Below, piece by piece: positions 33,539 through 42,365 of a stretch of 64,000 bases of DNA. This stretch comes from Candidatus Mediterraneibacter surreyensis (lineage in GTDB: Bacteria > Bacillota > Clostridia > Lachnospirales > Lachnospiraceae), in NCBI GenBank assembly GCA_019118885.1, contig DWYB01000072.1:1-64000 (forward strand), in the 5' to 3' direction. Within the stretch, counting starts at the first letter, position 1. Each line of letters begins with the position of its first letter. Below the pieces are notes generated by a model. It was not told the origin of the DNA and made no database searches. It saw nothing but the letters and a program-made list of their open reading frames with translations. The translations under genes and the position numbers were made by a program.

Positions 33539-33769
33539 TTATTCCACTGCTTTCTTGATCTGATCTACCGCATCCTGTACGGTCACGATCTTCTCCGCCT
33601 CGTCATTGTCGATCTCAATATCAAACTCCTCTTCGATCCCCATGATGATCTGGAAAATATCGAGGGAATCCGCACCAAGATCATCCACAAACGTTGTCTC
33701 CGGTTTGATCTCCTCTTTCTGAACGTTGAGGACATCCGCGATAATGTCCTGAAGTTTTTCAAATTCCAT
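33539..33769 (-). CDS. acpP: acyl carrier protein
   Basis: Carries growing acyl chains on a phosphopantetheine arm in fatty-acid synthesis. The 76-residue acidic protein has the attachment motif LGADSLD (S35) and the helix-II/III sequence IFQIIMGIEEEFDIEIDNDEAEKI. The ATG at 33769 is preceded by AAGGAGG at 8 nt; the TTG two codons earlier is not needed. It starts 18 nt after plsX, so the two form an operon that is ended by the terminator at 33491-33514. Confidence 0.97.
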   Translation of the reverse strand: MEFEKLQDIIADVLNVQKEEIKPETTFVDDLGADSLDIFQIIMGIEEEFDIEIDNDEAEKIVTVQDAVDQIKKAVE

Positions 33770-33787
33770 AATCAATTCCTCCTTACT

Positions 33788-34819
33788 CTACTGGCTCTCT
33801 TTACTTTCCGCCTGCGTCTCCTGGATCGCTGCCTTTATTTTTTCATTGATCTTCTGTTCTTTAAATGTGACGCACTGGATAATGGAATTACATACTTCCG
33901 TGGAAGTGGAACTTCCATGGGTCTTGACTACGAGACCTTTTAATCCCAGAAGGGGAGCTCCTCCGTACTCACTGGCATCAAAGTCTTTTAATGTGGCTTT
34001 AAGCGCCGGCTTCACGAGAAGAGCGCCGATCTTGCTGCGAAGATTGGACATCATACCCTGTTTCACTTTCTTGATCAGGGCACCTCCTACACCTTCATAG
34101 AGCTTTAGAATCACATTCCCGACAAATGCTTCGCAGACAATTACATCCACCTTGCCGTAGGGAATCTCTCTTGCCTCCACGCTGCCGACGAAATTGATAT
34201 CTTTACATGCCTTGAGAAGCGGAAACGTCTCTTTTACAAGGGCATTTCCCTTTTCCTCCTCTGCTCCGATATTTACAATGCCGACCGTAGGATTCTTCTT
34301 TCCCATCACGCTCTCCATATAGATAGATCCCATCTTTGCAAACTGCACAAGATGTGACGGGCGGGCGTCCACGTTCGCCCCGCAGTCGATCAGGAGCGAC
34401 ACTCCTGTCAGTGTCGGAAAAAGAGGGGCAAGCGGCGGCCTCTCCACGCCTTTGATCCTGCCTACAAGCACCTGGCCGCCCACAAGGACAGCTCCTGTAC
34501 TTCCAGCTGATACGAAGGCATCAGCCTCTCCGTTTTTCACAAGTTTCATAGCTACCACGATCGAGGAATCTTTCTTTCCTCTGATCGCCTTTACCGGCGG
34601 CTCCGCGGTCTCGATCACCTCTGTGGCATTGACGATTCTGATCTGTTCCTGGGGATAGGTATATTTTGCGAGTTCATTCTTTATAACACTCTCCTGTCCT
34701 GTCAGTAAGATCTGTATGTCTTTCCTTTTCTGTACTGCCTCTACCGCTCCCTTTACGATCTCAACAGGGGCGTTGTCTCCGCCCATCGCATCAAGAGCAA
34801 CTTTCGTAATCTCAGACAT
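33788..34819 (-). CDS. plsX: phosphate acyltransferase PlsX
   Basis: Makes acyl phosphate from acyl-ACP for PlsY. The 343-residue protein starts MSEITKVALDAMGGDNAP and has the conserved VSAGSTGAVLVGG, PLAPLFPTLTG and DCGANVDARP segments. I chose the ATG at 34819, which has AGGAGG; the open frame extends upstream to 34918 but that part crosses the rpmF terminator and is hydrophobic nonsense. It is co-transcribed with acpP from a promoter just upstream. Confidence 0.96.
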   Translation of the reverse strand: MSEITKVALDAMGGDNAPVEIVKGAVEAVQKRKDIQILLTGQESVIKNELAKYTYPQEQIRIVNATEVIETAEPPVKAIRGKKDSSIVVAMKLVKNGEADAFVSAGSTGAVLVGGQVLVGRIKGVERPPLAPLFPTLTGVSLLIDCGANVDARPSHLVQFAKMGSIYMESVMGKKNPTVGIVNIGAEEEKGNALVKETFPLLKACKDINFVGSVEAREIPYGKVDVIVCEAFVGNVILKLYEGVGGALIKKVKQGMMSNLRSKIGALLVKPALKATLKDFDASEYGGAPLLGLKGLVVKTHGSSTSTEVCNSIIQCVTFKEQKINEKIKAAIQETQAESKESQ

Positions 34820-34847
34820 CTTCTCTCCTCCTAACACTACTGAACTC

Positions 34848-34876
34848 ATTCTAATGTAAAACACTATAAAAATCAA
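34848..34876 (-). promoter_or_regulatory. probable promoter for plsX-acpP
   Basis: On the minus strand, TTGATT (34871-34876), 17-nt spacer and TAGAAT (34848-34853), immediately after the rpmF terminator. No clear FapR operator is visible. Confidence 0.6.
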
Positions 34877-34880
34877 TAAA

Positions 34881-34915
34881 AAAAAGACGCAAAACACAAA
34901 GTTTTTACGTCTTTT
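34881..34915 (-). terminator. intrinsic terminator after rpmF
   Basis: Minus-strand stem AAAAGACG...CGTCTTTT with A-rich lower pairing and a run of nine T, 15 nt beyond the rpmF stop. It separates yceD-rpmF from plsX-acpP. Confidence 0.85.
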
Positions 34916-34930
34916 CACCTGTGCTTTTAA

Positions 34931-35110
34931 TTAGTCAACAGAGATGATCTCACGCTTGTTGTATGCGCCGCATGCCTTGCACACGCGATGAGGCATCATA
35001 AGTTCGCCGCACTTGCTGCACTTTACAAGGTTCGGAGCGCTCATCTTCCAGTTGGCTCTTCTCTTATCTCTTCTTGCTTTTGAAGATTTATTCTTTGGAC
35101 AGATTGACAT
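34931..35110 (-). CDS. rpmF: 50S ribosomal protein bL32
   Basis: Ribosomal large-subunit protein. The 59-codon frame begins MSICPKNKSSKARRDKRRAN, and has the zinc-binding cysteine pairs C31/C34 (CSKC) and C44/C47 (CKAC), so this is the zinc-containing (C+) form. AAGGAGG lies upstream of the ATG, at the end of yceD, which is 3 nt away. The yceD-rpmF pair is conserved across bacteria and is followed here by a terminator and plsX. Confidence 0.97.
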   Translation of the reverse strand: MSICPKNKSSKARRDKRRANWKMSAPNLVKCSKCGELMMPHRVCKACGAYNKREIISVD

Positions 35111-35113
35111 AGG

Positions 35114-35641
35114 TTACACCTCCTTAAAATTCTTAAATAAGTCACGGACAACTGACATTCTAGGATCAAGCCCCGGATCTTCGCAGTCACAGAACCCCGT
35201 ATTCAGATTCTGGCCGCACACTCTGCACAGACCTTTGCAGTCGTCACGGCAGAGTACCTTTTCCGGCCACTCTGACAAAATCTCATGGAAGAGCATTTTG
35301 TCCACGTCAAGATGATATCCGTCAATAAAGTTTGATTCATCCAGCTCCTCTGTCAGTTCTGCGTCGGAGAGACCTATGTCTACATGCTTCGTACAATTTA
35401 TCACAAAGTCATATCTGACATCCTCCAGGCATCGGTCACACGGAATCAGAACAGTAATGACCGTATCGGCCGTAATAAACAGTTCCTTTCCCTTTATATG
35501 CTCTGCCCGGACGTGAACCGGCTCACTTTCGACAACCGGATAATCTCCGGATCTCAGATGGATTATATCCATCGTGAGCGGTACAGTCTCCTCCACTGTC
35601 TTATGCTGGTCTGACAAAACGTCTGATAGGTTAATTAACAT
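35114..35641 (-). CDS. yceD: YceD family protein (DUF177), rRNA accumulation factor
   Basis: Member of the YceD/DUF177 family, linked in other bacteria to 23S rRNA accumulation and always found before rpmF. The 175-residue protein ends with the cysteine-rich family signature LCRDDCKGLCRVCGQNLN (about residues 130-147) and CDCEDPGLDPRM. AGGAGAAA precedes the ATG. It is driven by a consensus promoter at 35670-35697. Confidence 0.9.
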   Translation of the reverse strand: MLINLSDVLSDQHKTVEETVPLTMDIIHLRSGDYPVVESEPVHVRAEHIKGKELFITADTVITVLIPCDRCLEDVRYDFVINCTKHVDIGLSDAELTEELDESNFIDGYHLDVDKMLFHEILSEWPEKVLCRDDCKGLCRVCGQNLNTGFCDCEDPGLDPRMSVVRDLFKNFKEV

Positions 35642-35669
35642 AGTTATTTCTCCTATTCACACCTAAATC

Positions 35670-35697
35670 ATTATATCACGGAAAATATGTTTGTCAA
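35670..35697 (-). promoter_or_regulatory. strong vegetative promoter for yceD-rpmF
   Basis: On the minus strand, perfect TTGACA (35692-35697), 16-nt spacer and perfect TATAAT (35670-35675). Confidence 0.82.
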
Positions 35698-35711
35698 CCA
35701 GGAAATGCACT

Positions 35712-36908
35712 TTATTTTACAAGCGCCAGTGTCTCTCTTGCAATTGCAAGCTCCTCGTTTGTCGGGATTACAAATACTCTTACTTTAGAGCCGGGCTTTG
35801 TAAGTTCTTTTTCTGTTCCTCTTAATCCGGTATTGACTTCCTTGTCAAAGTCAACTCCGAGATATCCGAGATAGCTGCACACCTGCTCGCGCACATAATC
35901 GTCATTCTCTCCGATACCTGCTGTAAACGCGATGCAGTCCACGCCGTTCATCGCAGCAACATATGATCCGATGAATTTGGCAACATTGTAGGAGAATACA
36001 TCCATAGCGATCTTCGCTTTTTTGTCTCCCGAGTTCATCGCATCCGTAAGATCACGGAAGTCACTGGAAAGTCCGCCGGAAAGACCAAACACACCGGACT
36101 TTTTATTCAGCACATTCATCACACCCGCAATATCAAGATTTTCTTTCTGAGCGATAAACTCCATGATCGCCGGGTCGATGTTGCCGGAACGGGTACCCAT
36201 TACAAGACCCTCGAGAGGTGTCAGACCCATGGATGTGTCAATGGATTTTCCGTTCATGACAGCTGTTACACTGGATCCGTTTCCAAGGTGGCACACGATC
36301 GTCTTCAGATCCTCGTAAGGTCTTCCCATGACCTCCGCAGCTCTTTTAGAGACAAAGCTGTGACTTGTTCCGTGGAAACCATAACGTCTTATTTTATATT
36401 TCTCATAATACTCATACGGAAGGCCGTACATATAAGCTTTCTCAGGCATTGTCTGGTGGAAAGCCGTATCAAATACAGCTACCATCGGTGTTCCCGGCAT
36501 CAGTTTCTCACATGCCTCGATACCGATCAGGTTTGCCGGATTGTGGAGAGGCGCAAGCTCGTTGCACTCTGCAACCGCCTTTTTCACATCTTCTGTGATC
36601 ACTACTGAAGAAGAGAACTTCTCTCCGCCATGCACTACGCGGTGTCCTACCGCTCCGATCTCATCCAGGCTCTTAACAACTCCTGTCTGCGGATTGGTCA
36701 GTGCTTCGATCACATACTGAATTGCCTCAGTATGGGTAGGCATCGGCTTGTCCGACTTCTCCTTTTCACCGCCTTCCGGCTGATAGGTCAGTCTGCCGTC
36801 GATACCGATTCTCTCACAGATTCCCTTTGCCAGCACTTCCTCCGATTCTGCATTGATAAGCTGGAATTTCAGAGAAGAACTTCCACAGTTGATTACTAAT
36901 ACATTCAT
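35712..36908 (-). CDS. ackA: acetate kinase
   Basis: Converts acetyl phosphate and ADP to acetate and ATP, the energy-yielding end of acetate fermentation. The 398-residue protein starts MNVLVINCGSSSLKFQL and has the phosphate-binding CHLGNGSSVTAV and FTAGIGEND segments. The ATG at 36908 has GGAGG; the in-frame TTG upstream is ignored. It lies 60 nt after pta, and together they turn acetyl-CoA into acetate and ATP. Confidence 0.98.
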   Translation of the reverse strand: MNVLVINCGSSSLKFQLINAESEEVLAKGICERIGIDGRLTYQPEGGEKEKSDKPMPTHTEAIQYVIEALTNPQTGVVKSLDEIGAVGHRVVHGGEKFSSSVVITEDVKKAVAECNELAPLHNPANLIGIEACEKLMPGTPMVAVFDTAFHQTMPEKAYMYGLPYEYYEKYKIRRYGFHGTSHSFVSKRAAEVMGRPYEDLKTIVCHLGNGSSVTAVMNGKSIDTSMGLTPLEGLVMGTRSGNIDPAIMEFIAQKENLDIAGVMNVLNKKSGVFGLSGGLSSDFRDLTDAMNSGDKKAKIAMDVFSYNVAKFIGSYVAAMNGVDCIAFTAGIGENDDYVREQVCSYLGYLGVDFDKEVNTGLRGTEKELTKPGSKVRVFVIPTNEELAIARETLALVK

Positions 36909-36968
36909 TTTTCTTTCCTCCAAACAACTTAATTTTCTCTATCCGGTTTTTATCCTGAGCCGCGCTTA

Positions 36969-37964
36969 CTACTGAGCCTGTGCCTGTACAGATGTGATTG
37001 CTACAACTCCTACGATATCCTCAGCGCTGCATCCTCTTGACAGATCGTTGACTGGAGCTGCAATCCCCTGTGTCAGCGGTCCGTAAGCCTCGGCCTTTCC
37101 AAGTCTCTGTACCAGCTTGTATCCGATATTTCCCGCATCCAGATCCGGGAAGATCAGTACGTTGGCATATCCGGCAACGTCGCTGCCCGGCGCCTTGGAG
37201 GCACCCACTTCCGGCACGATAGCCGCGTCAAGCTGAAGCTCTCCGTCCAGTTTCAGATCCGGAGCAAGCTCGTGGGCAATCTTCGTAGCCTCTACGACTT
37301 TGTCTACATCCGGATGCTTTGCGCTTCCTTTTGTGGAATGTGAAAGCATTGCAACGATCGGCTCGTGTCCGGTCAGTGTACGGAATGACTCTGCGGAGGA
37401 AATAGCGATATTCGCCAGTTTCTCCGGATCCGGATTCTGCTCCAGTCCTGCATCTCCGAAGATAAATGTTCCATGGTCGCCCATCTCGCAGTCAGGTACT
37501 ACCATAAGGAAGAAAGCAGAAACAAGCTTTGTTCCCGGTTTCGTCTTCAGGATCTGAAGACACGGACGCAGTGTGTCAGCTGTAGAGTGACATGCGCCGG
37601 AAACCATACCGTCTGCGTCCCCCATCTTCACCATCATAACGCCATAGTACAGGTAATTGCTAAGAAGCAGCTCTCTTGCCTGCTCTTCCGTCATCCCCTT
37701 CTTCTGTCTGAGCTCCACAAGCTTTGCAATGTAGGCTTCCGTCTTTTCATTTGTAGCCGGATCTACGAACCTGGCACCTGAAATATCATATGTACCTTTG
37801 TTCTTTTCGATCTCCTCTTTGCTTCCGACCAGGATCAGATCTGCGATCCCTTCTTTTAAGACTGTCTCCGCAGCCTTATATGTTCTCTCGTCCTCTGTCT
37901 CAGGCAGGACAATCGTCTTTTTGTCAGCTTTTGCCCTTGCTTTGATTTCATCAATAAATCCCAT
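36969..37964 (-). CDS. pta: phosphate acetyltransferase
   Basis: Interconverts acetyl-CoA and acetyl phosphate. The 331-residue protein is the short form without the N-terminal regulatory domain. It has LPETEDERTYKAA, GMVSGACHSTADTLRP and the C-terminal GPLTQGIAAPVNDLSRGC signature. AAAGGTGG lies 10 nt before the ATG at 37964. First gene of pta-ackA; its promoter holds a 10-bp palindrome shared with the Re-citrate synthase promoter. Confidence 0.97.
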   Translation of the reverse strand: MGFIDEIKARAKADKKTIVLPETEDERTYKAAETVLKEGIADLILVGSKEEIEKNKGTYDISGARFVDPATNEKTEAYIAKLVELRQKKGMTEEQARELLLSNYLYYGVMMVKMGDADGMVSGACHSTADTLRPCLQILKTKPGTKLVSAFFLMVVPDCEMGDHGTFIFGDAGLEQNPDPEKLANIAISSAESFRTLTGHEPIVAMLSHSTKGSAKHPDVDKVVEATKIAHELAPDLKLDGELQLDAAIVPEVGASKAPGSDVAGYANVLIFPDLDAGNIGYKLVQRLGKAEAYGPLTQGIAAPVNDLSRGCSAEDIVGVVAITSVQAQAQ

Positions 37965-38003
37965 GTTGAATGTGCCACCTTTCATTTTTAATCACATGAA
38001 TTT

Positions 38004-38032
38004 ATTATAAAGCAAATTATTTTTGTATACAA
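38004..38032 (-). promoter_or_regulatory. pta-ackA promoter with TTGTATACAA palindrome
   Basis: On the minus strand, TTGTAT (38027-38032), 17-nt spacer and perfect TATAAT (38004-38009). The -35 lies inside the perfect palindrome TTGTATACAA (38023-38032), which is identical to that over the -10 of the Re-citrate synthase promoter, suggesting a shared regulator. Confidence 0.7.
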
Positions 38033-38170
38033 GGGATTCCCCTGGATTTTGTCCGCATTTTATGTGCATTTTTAAGTACAATTCTCCTTATATATTCTTC
38101 TCTTTTATCTGATTGTTACAAAAATAACGATCTCCCCGTGATTTCAGATTCAGAACTGCTCTGTATCTTT

Positions 38171-39523
38171 TCACAGTTTAAAAAAAGCAGTCACGATATT
38201 AAAGTAAACAAGGATTGTACATGTGTCCAGTATCGTTGTGATAAGCGGCGCCGCCATGATCGCCGGGTCCAGTCCGATCTTCTTTGCCACCAGCGGGAGC
38301 ACACACCCGATGCACTTGGCCATGACCACGACAGCGATCATCGTAATCCCAAGCGCCAGAGCAAGCATCACATTCCAGTCATACATAAGGCAGATCCGAA
38401 TGCCGTTTACAAGAGCCAGAAGGGTTCCCACGATCAGAGCCACACGGATTTCCTTAAATATAACTCTAAAAATATCTTTAAACTCAATCTCTCCCACCGC
38501 CAAACCACGTATCATCAGTGTAGAGATCTGTGAGCCGCAGTTACCGCCCGTACCCATGAGCATCGGGATAAACGTGATGAGTACAGGCATCACCGCCATT
38601 GCGTTTTCATAGTATCCGAGTATCTCTCCCGAAACGGTCGACGAGAGCATCATGAGCATCAGCCAGGGCGTGCGGTTCTTCGCCTGCTGGAACACAGAAC
38701 TCTCAAAGTAAGAATCATCGTCAGGGCTGACACCAGCCATCATACTCATATCTTCCGTGGTCTCATCCTGCAAAACGAGCATAGCGTCGTCAACTGTAAC
38801 AATTCCTACCAGGCAGTCCTCATGATCAATGATGGGGATCGCCACAAGACCGTACTTGTTGATCATATTTGCCACATGCTCCTGATCGTCCAGCGTACGG
38901 GCGTAGAGCACGTTCTCATCCATGATTTCTTCAATCTTACGGGATTCACCTGCAGTGAGGAGATCCTTTACGTCCACCATGCCGATCAGTTTCTTCTTCT
39001 CCGTAACATAACAGGTATAGATTGTCTCCTTGTTGATACCGACCTGACGGATCTTCAGGATGGCATCCGCCACGGTCATCTCTTTACGCAGACTGATATA
39101 CTCGATATTCATGATGCTGCCCGCGCTGTCCTCAGGATACTGGAGAAGAGCATTGATCTTCTGTCTCGTATCCTCGTCGGTGACCATGAGCAGACGGTCT
39201 ACCACATTGGCCGGCATCTCTTCCAGAACGTCCACAGTATCGTCCACATACATCTCGTCCATGACTTCTTCCAGCTCGGAATCTGTCAGAGCATTGATCA
39301 GATCCTCACGCATGTCGCTGTTCATATCCGTAAACACTTCCGCCGCTTCTTCTTTTGCCAGCAGACGGAATACCAGCGTTCTCTGTTTCTTGTCCAGCTC
39401 CTCGAATGCATCAACGATATCCACGGGGTGCATGGATTCCAGTTCTTCCTTCAATTGTTTAAAATCATGCCTCTCCAGCAGATTTCCCATCTGCTCTGCG
39501 TCCAGCTTATAGTCTTTTTCCAT
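38171..39523 (-). CDS. mgtE: magnesium transporter MgtE
   Basis: Magnesium channel of the inner membrane. The 450-residue protein has the soluble N domain (DIVDAFEELDKKQRTLVFRLL, about residues 31-51), two CBS domains that sense magnesium (about 130-255) and five C-terminal membrane helices with MLMGTGGNCGSQISTLMIRG (about 330-349), the pore signature. I chose the start MEKDYKLD at 39523 (GGTGGAG nearby); the frame extends upstream to 39583 without support. No magnesium riboswitch is seen in the short leader. Confidence 0.94.
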   Translation of the reverse strand: MEKDYKLDAEQMGNLLERHDFKQLKEELESMHPVDIVDAFEELDKKQRTLVFRLLAKEEAAEVFTDMNSDMREDLINALTDSELEEVMDEMYVDDTVDVLEEMPANVVDRLLMVTDEDTRQKINALLQYPEDSAGSIMNIEYISLRKEMTVADAILKIRQVGINKETIYTCYVTEKKKLIGMVDVKDLLTAGESRKIEEIMDENVLYARTLDDQEHVANMINKYGLVAIPIIDHEDCLVGIVTVDDAMLVLQDETTEDMSMMAGVSPDDDSYFESSVFQQAKNRTPWLMLMMLSSTVSGEILGYYENAMAVMPVLITFIPMLMGTGGNCGSQISTLMIRGLAVGEIEFKDIFRVIFKEIRVALIVGTLLALVNGIRICLMYDWNVMLALALGITMIAVVVMAKCIGCVLPLVAKKIGLDPAIMAAPLITTILDTCTILVYFNIVTAFFKL

Positions 39524-39630
39524 GCGCTCCACCCTTTTCACGTTTTTCGTCCTTATGTTCAATTTTCCCCTATATGGGCCCATCTTTTTATAGTATAATA
39601 TGGTAGAAATTGATATACAAGGAGATTCTT

Positions 39631-40920
39631 ATGAAAATTGTCGGACTGATCACTGAATATAACCCTTTCCACAACGGACATCTTTATCATATACAGGAAG
39701 CGAAGCGGATCACCGGAGCAGATACAGTTATTGTAGTCATGAGCGGCGACTATGTACAGCGCGGTGTGCCCGCCATCATGCCAAAACGTCTGCGCGCCGA
39801 GATGGCTTTAAAATGCGGAGCTGCTGCGGTATTTGAACTACCCGTCTGCTATGCATCCGGAAGCGCGGAATATTTTGCCACGGGCGCTGTGGCTCTCCTG
39901 AGCAGCCTTGGCGTCGTTGACTGTCTCTGCTTCGGCAGTGAGTGCAATGACCTTAACGCGCTGGATCACATAGCGGATATCCTGCTGGATGAGCCGGCAA
40001 AATACCGTTTTCTCCTGAAAAAGCACCTGAAAAGCGGTCTGTCCTATCCCGCCGCACGCATGCAGGCAGTCACAGAGTATACAGGGAATGCCGCCTGTGC
40101 CTCTGTTCTGAGTGACCCGAATAATATCCTGGGCATCGAATATCTGAAAGCTATCAAAAAACTTGACAGCAGGATCACTCCTTACACAATCAAAAGAGCC
40201 GGCGCCCATTATCATGACCGCCAGCTCTCAGACGAACACCTAAGTTCCGCCTCCGCCATACGCTCTCTTCTCGCATACTCGGGAGCCGCCCTGCAGACAG
40301 ACCGTTCCGGCGGGACTTTTGATAACACACCTTTTTCCGGTATACTAAACGAACTGGAAGAACAAGTGCCCTCCTGTTGTCTCGAACTTTTAAAAGATTA
40401 CCACAGAGTGTCTTATCCGGTCTACCAGAACGACTTTTCACTTATTCTAAAATACAAACTTCTGAATAAGCATCCTGACAGTCTGATCCGCTACATGGAT
40501 GTATCGGAAGAACTGGCAAACCGGATCTGTGCACAGCTTGACAATTATTTTAACTATAAACAGTTCTGTGATCTCATGAAAACACGTGAGACAACTCAGA
40601 CCCGTATCAACCGGGCTCTTCTTCACATTATGCTGGGGATCAAAAAAGATGACATCACAGAATATATCAAAGGCGGCTTCCACTATTACGCCCGCCTCCT
40701 CGGAGTCAGAAAAGACCGTGAAAAAATACTTGCACGCATCGCAAAAGAGAGCCCCCTTACTCTCCTCACCCGCCTTTCGGAAAGCGAAAGCCTGCCTGCA
40801 GCGGGCAGGAAAATGCTCAGGAACGACATCCTGGCGTCCAACCTGTACACATCCGTGGTAACGGATAAGTATAAGACGGCTTATCAGAATGAATACAGGC
40901 AGCGGCTCCTTAAAATATAA
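39631..40920 (+). CDS. tmcAL: tRNA(Met) cytidine acetate ligase TmcAL
   Basis: Acetylates the wobble cytidine of elongator tRNA(Met) with acetate and ATP, by homology to the Bacillus enzyme. The 429-residue protein starts MKIVGLITEYNPFHNGHLYH with the nucleotidyltransferase HNGH motif (14-17), then VVMSGDYVQRG and SDPNNILGIEYLKAI. The ATG at 39631 has AAGGAG at 6 nt. It uses acetate, which pta-ackA next door produce. Its TAA stop is followed at once by the hairpin element. Confidence 0.9.
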   Translation: MKIVGLITEYNPFHNGHLYHIQEAKRITGADTVIVVMSGDYVQRGVPAIMPKRLRAEMALKCGAAAVFELPVCYASGSAEYFATGAVALLSSLGVVDCLCFGSECNDLNALDHIADILLDEPAKYRFLLKKHLKSGLSYPAARMQAVTEYTGNAACASVLSDPNNILGIEYLKAIKKLDSRITPYTIKRAGAHYHDRQLSDEHLSSASAIRSLLAYSGAALQTDRSGGTFDNTPFSGILNELEEQVPSCCLELLKDYHRVSYPVYQNDFSLILKYKLLNKHPDSLIRYMDVSEELANRICAQLDNYFNYKQFCDLMKTRETTQTRINRALLHIMLGIKKDDITEYIKGGFHYYARLLGVRKDREKILARIAKESPLTLLTRLSESESLPAAGRKMLRNDILASNLYTSVVTDKYKTAYQNEYRQRLLKI

Positions 40921-41116
40921 AATTCGAGATTTATCGAACTGGTAAAGTATCCGCCGGGAGGCAGGTATTGCTAACGCACCCGCTTTCGCTCGGAACGTAA
41001 CGCAGCGGTACATAGGAGCGCACAAAACGCGCTCCAAGTGCCGGCGTTACTCTACGGTGCGTACACAATACCTGCCTCCCGGCTACTTTCTTTCCAAGCC
41101 CGAAAATCCGGATTTA
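40918..41116. repeat. long GC-rich hairpin between convergent tmcAL and icd
   Basis: A 17-bp perfect stem CCGGGAGGCAGGTATTG (40954-40970 with 41066-41082) is extended outward by TAAAGTA/TACTTTC. It encloses a second nested hairpin (GTAACGC and GGTAC-type pairs around GGAGCGC/GCGCTCC, 41015-41021 with 41029-41035). The interval starts with the tmcAL stop (TAAAATTCG) and ends with the icd stop, reading TAAATCCGGATTTT on the minus strand, similar to the edges at 12366 and 13192. It may end both transcripts, but it is far larger than a terminator needs. Confidence 0.8.
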
Positions 41117-42310
41117 CAGTCTCTTTGCAATCGCTTTGATAAACTGCTCGCTGTTCAATACCGTCGGATTCTCAATGGTCGTGATCAGGGCAAGATCTTT
41201 TGTCATCTCGCCTGCCTCGATGGTATCGATGGTCGCCTTCTCCAGACGGTCAGCGAATTCCATCAGTTCCTTATTGCCGTCCAGCTCGCCGCGTTTACGG
41301 AGAGCGCCTGTCCATGCGAAAATCGTTGCCACAGAGTTTGTGGACGTTTCCTCGCCCTTTAAGTGTTTATAATAATGGCGCTGCACTGTTCCATGAGCCG
41401 CCTCGTACTCATAGTATCCTTCCGGTGATACGAGCACGGATGTCATCATGGCAAGGGAACCGAATGCAGAGGAGATCATATCGCTCATTACATCGCCGTC
41501 ATAGTTCTTGCATGCCCAGATATATCCGCCCTGGGATTTCATCACACGTGCTACCGCATCATCGATCAGAGTGTAGAAATACTCGATTCCCGCCTCTTTG
41601 AACTTCTCGTCGAATTCTGCATCGTAGATTTCCTGGAAAATATCCTTAAATGTATGATCATATTTTTTGGAGATCGTATCCTTTGTTGCAAACCACAGAT
41701 CCTGTTTTGTGTCAAGTGCATAGGAGAAGCAGCTTCTTGCAAAGCTCTCAATGGACTTGTTCAGGTTGTGCATGCCCTGTACGATGCCCGGGCCGTCAAA
41801 GTTATGTACCAGCTCTTTTGTCTGGCTTCCGTCTTCCGCCGTGTACACAAGTTCCACTTTGCCAGGTCCCGGTATTTTCATCTCGGATCCCTTGTAAACA
41901 TCACCGTATGCATGTCTTGCGATCGTGATCGGTTTCTTCCAATTTTTCACGCACGGCTCAATGCCTTTTACAACGATGGGAGCACGGAATACCGTTCCGT
42001 CGAGGATCGCACGGATCGTTCCGTTCGGGCTTTTCCACATTTCCTTTAAGTTATATTCGTCCATACGTGCAGCGTTTGGAGTGATGGTCGCACACTTTAC
42101 TGCCACTTTGTATTTCTTTGTAGCCATTGCGGAATCTACCGTCACCTGATCATTTGTTTCATTTCTGTGTTCAAGACCCAAATCGTAGTATTCTGTCTTG
42201 AGATCGATGTACGGGATGAGCAGCTCATCCTTGATCATCTTCCAGAGAATCCTTGTCATCTCGTCCCCATCCATCTCTACCAGCGGTGTTGTCATTTTAA
42301 TTTTTGCCAT
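41114..42310 (-). CDS. icd: NADP-dependent isocitrate dehydrogenase, eukaryote-like type
   Basis: Oxidises isocitrate to 2-oxoglutarate with NADP. The 398-residue protein is of the homodimeric type II group ([34 protein letters not shown]; the [21 protein letters not shown] metal/substrate segment; HGTVQRHYY for NADP), which resembles the mitochondrial enzyme rather than E. coli Icd. AGGAGG precedes the ATG. It is the last gene of the Re-citrate synthase-gntR-icd unit, pointing to glutamate-precursor synthesis. Confidence 0.95.
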   Translation of the reverse strand: MAKIKMTTPLVEMDGDEMTRILWKMIKDELLIPYIDLKTEYYDLGLEHRNETNDQVTVDSAMATKKYKVAVKCATITPNAARMDEYNLKEMWKSPNGTIRAILDGTVFRAPIVVKGIEPCVKNWKKPITIARHAYGDVYKGSEMKIPGPGKVELVYTAEDGSQTKELVHNFDGPGIVQGMHNLNKSIESFARSCFSYALDTKQDLWFATKDTISKKYDHTFKDIFQEIYDAEFDEKFKEAGIEYFYTLIDDAVARVMKSQGGYIWACKNYDGDVMSDMISSAFGSLAMMTSVLVSPEGYYEYEAAHGTVQRHYYKHLKGEETSTNSVATIFAWTGALRKRGELDGNKELMEFADRLEKATIDTIEAGEMTKDLALITTIENPTVLNSEQFIKAIAKRL

Positions 42311-42365
42311 TGTCTAGTCTCCTCCTGTTCTTTTTCATAAAAGCATAACTGAACTGTTACATGTT

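Noticed and set aside
34820-34918. 33-codon N-terminal hydrophobic extension of plsX, resembling a signal peptide
   Set aside because: The segment is the rpmF terminator and the plsX promoter. PlsX is cytoplasmic or peripheral and starts at MSEITKVALDAMGG, after AGGAGG.
38171-39598. long plus-strand open frames opposite mgtE (such as 38822-39598)
   Set aside because: Antisense shadows of a clear magnesium transporter gene; composition and lack of ribosome binding sites argue against coding.
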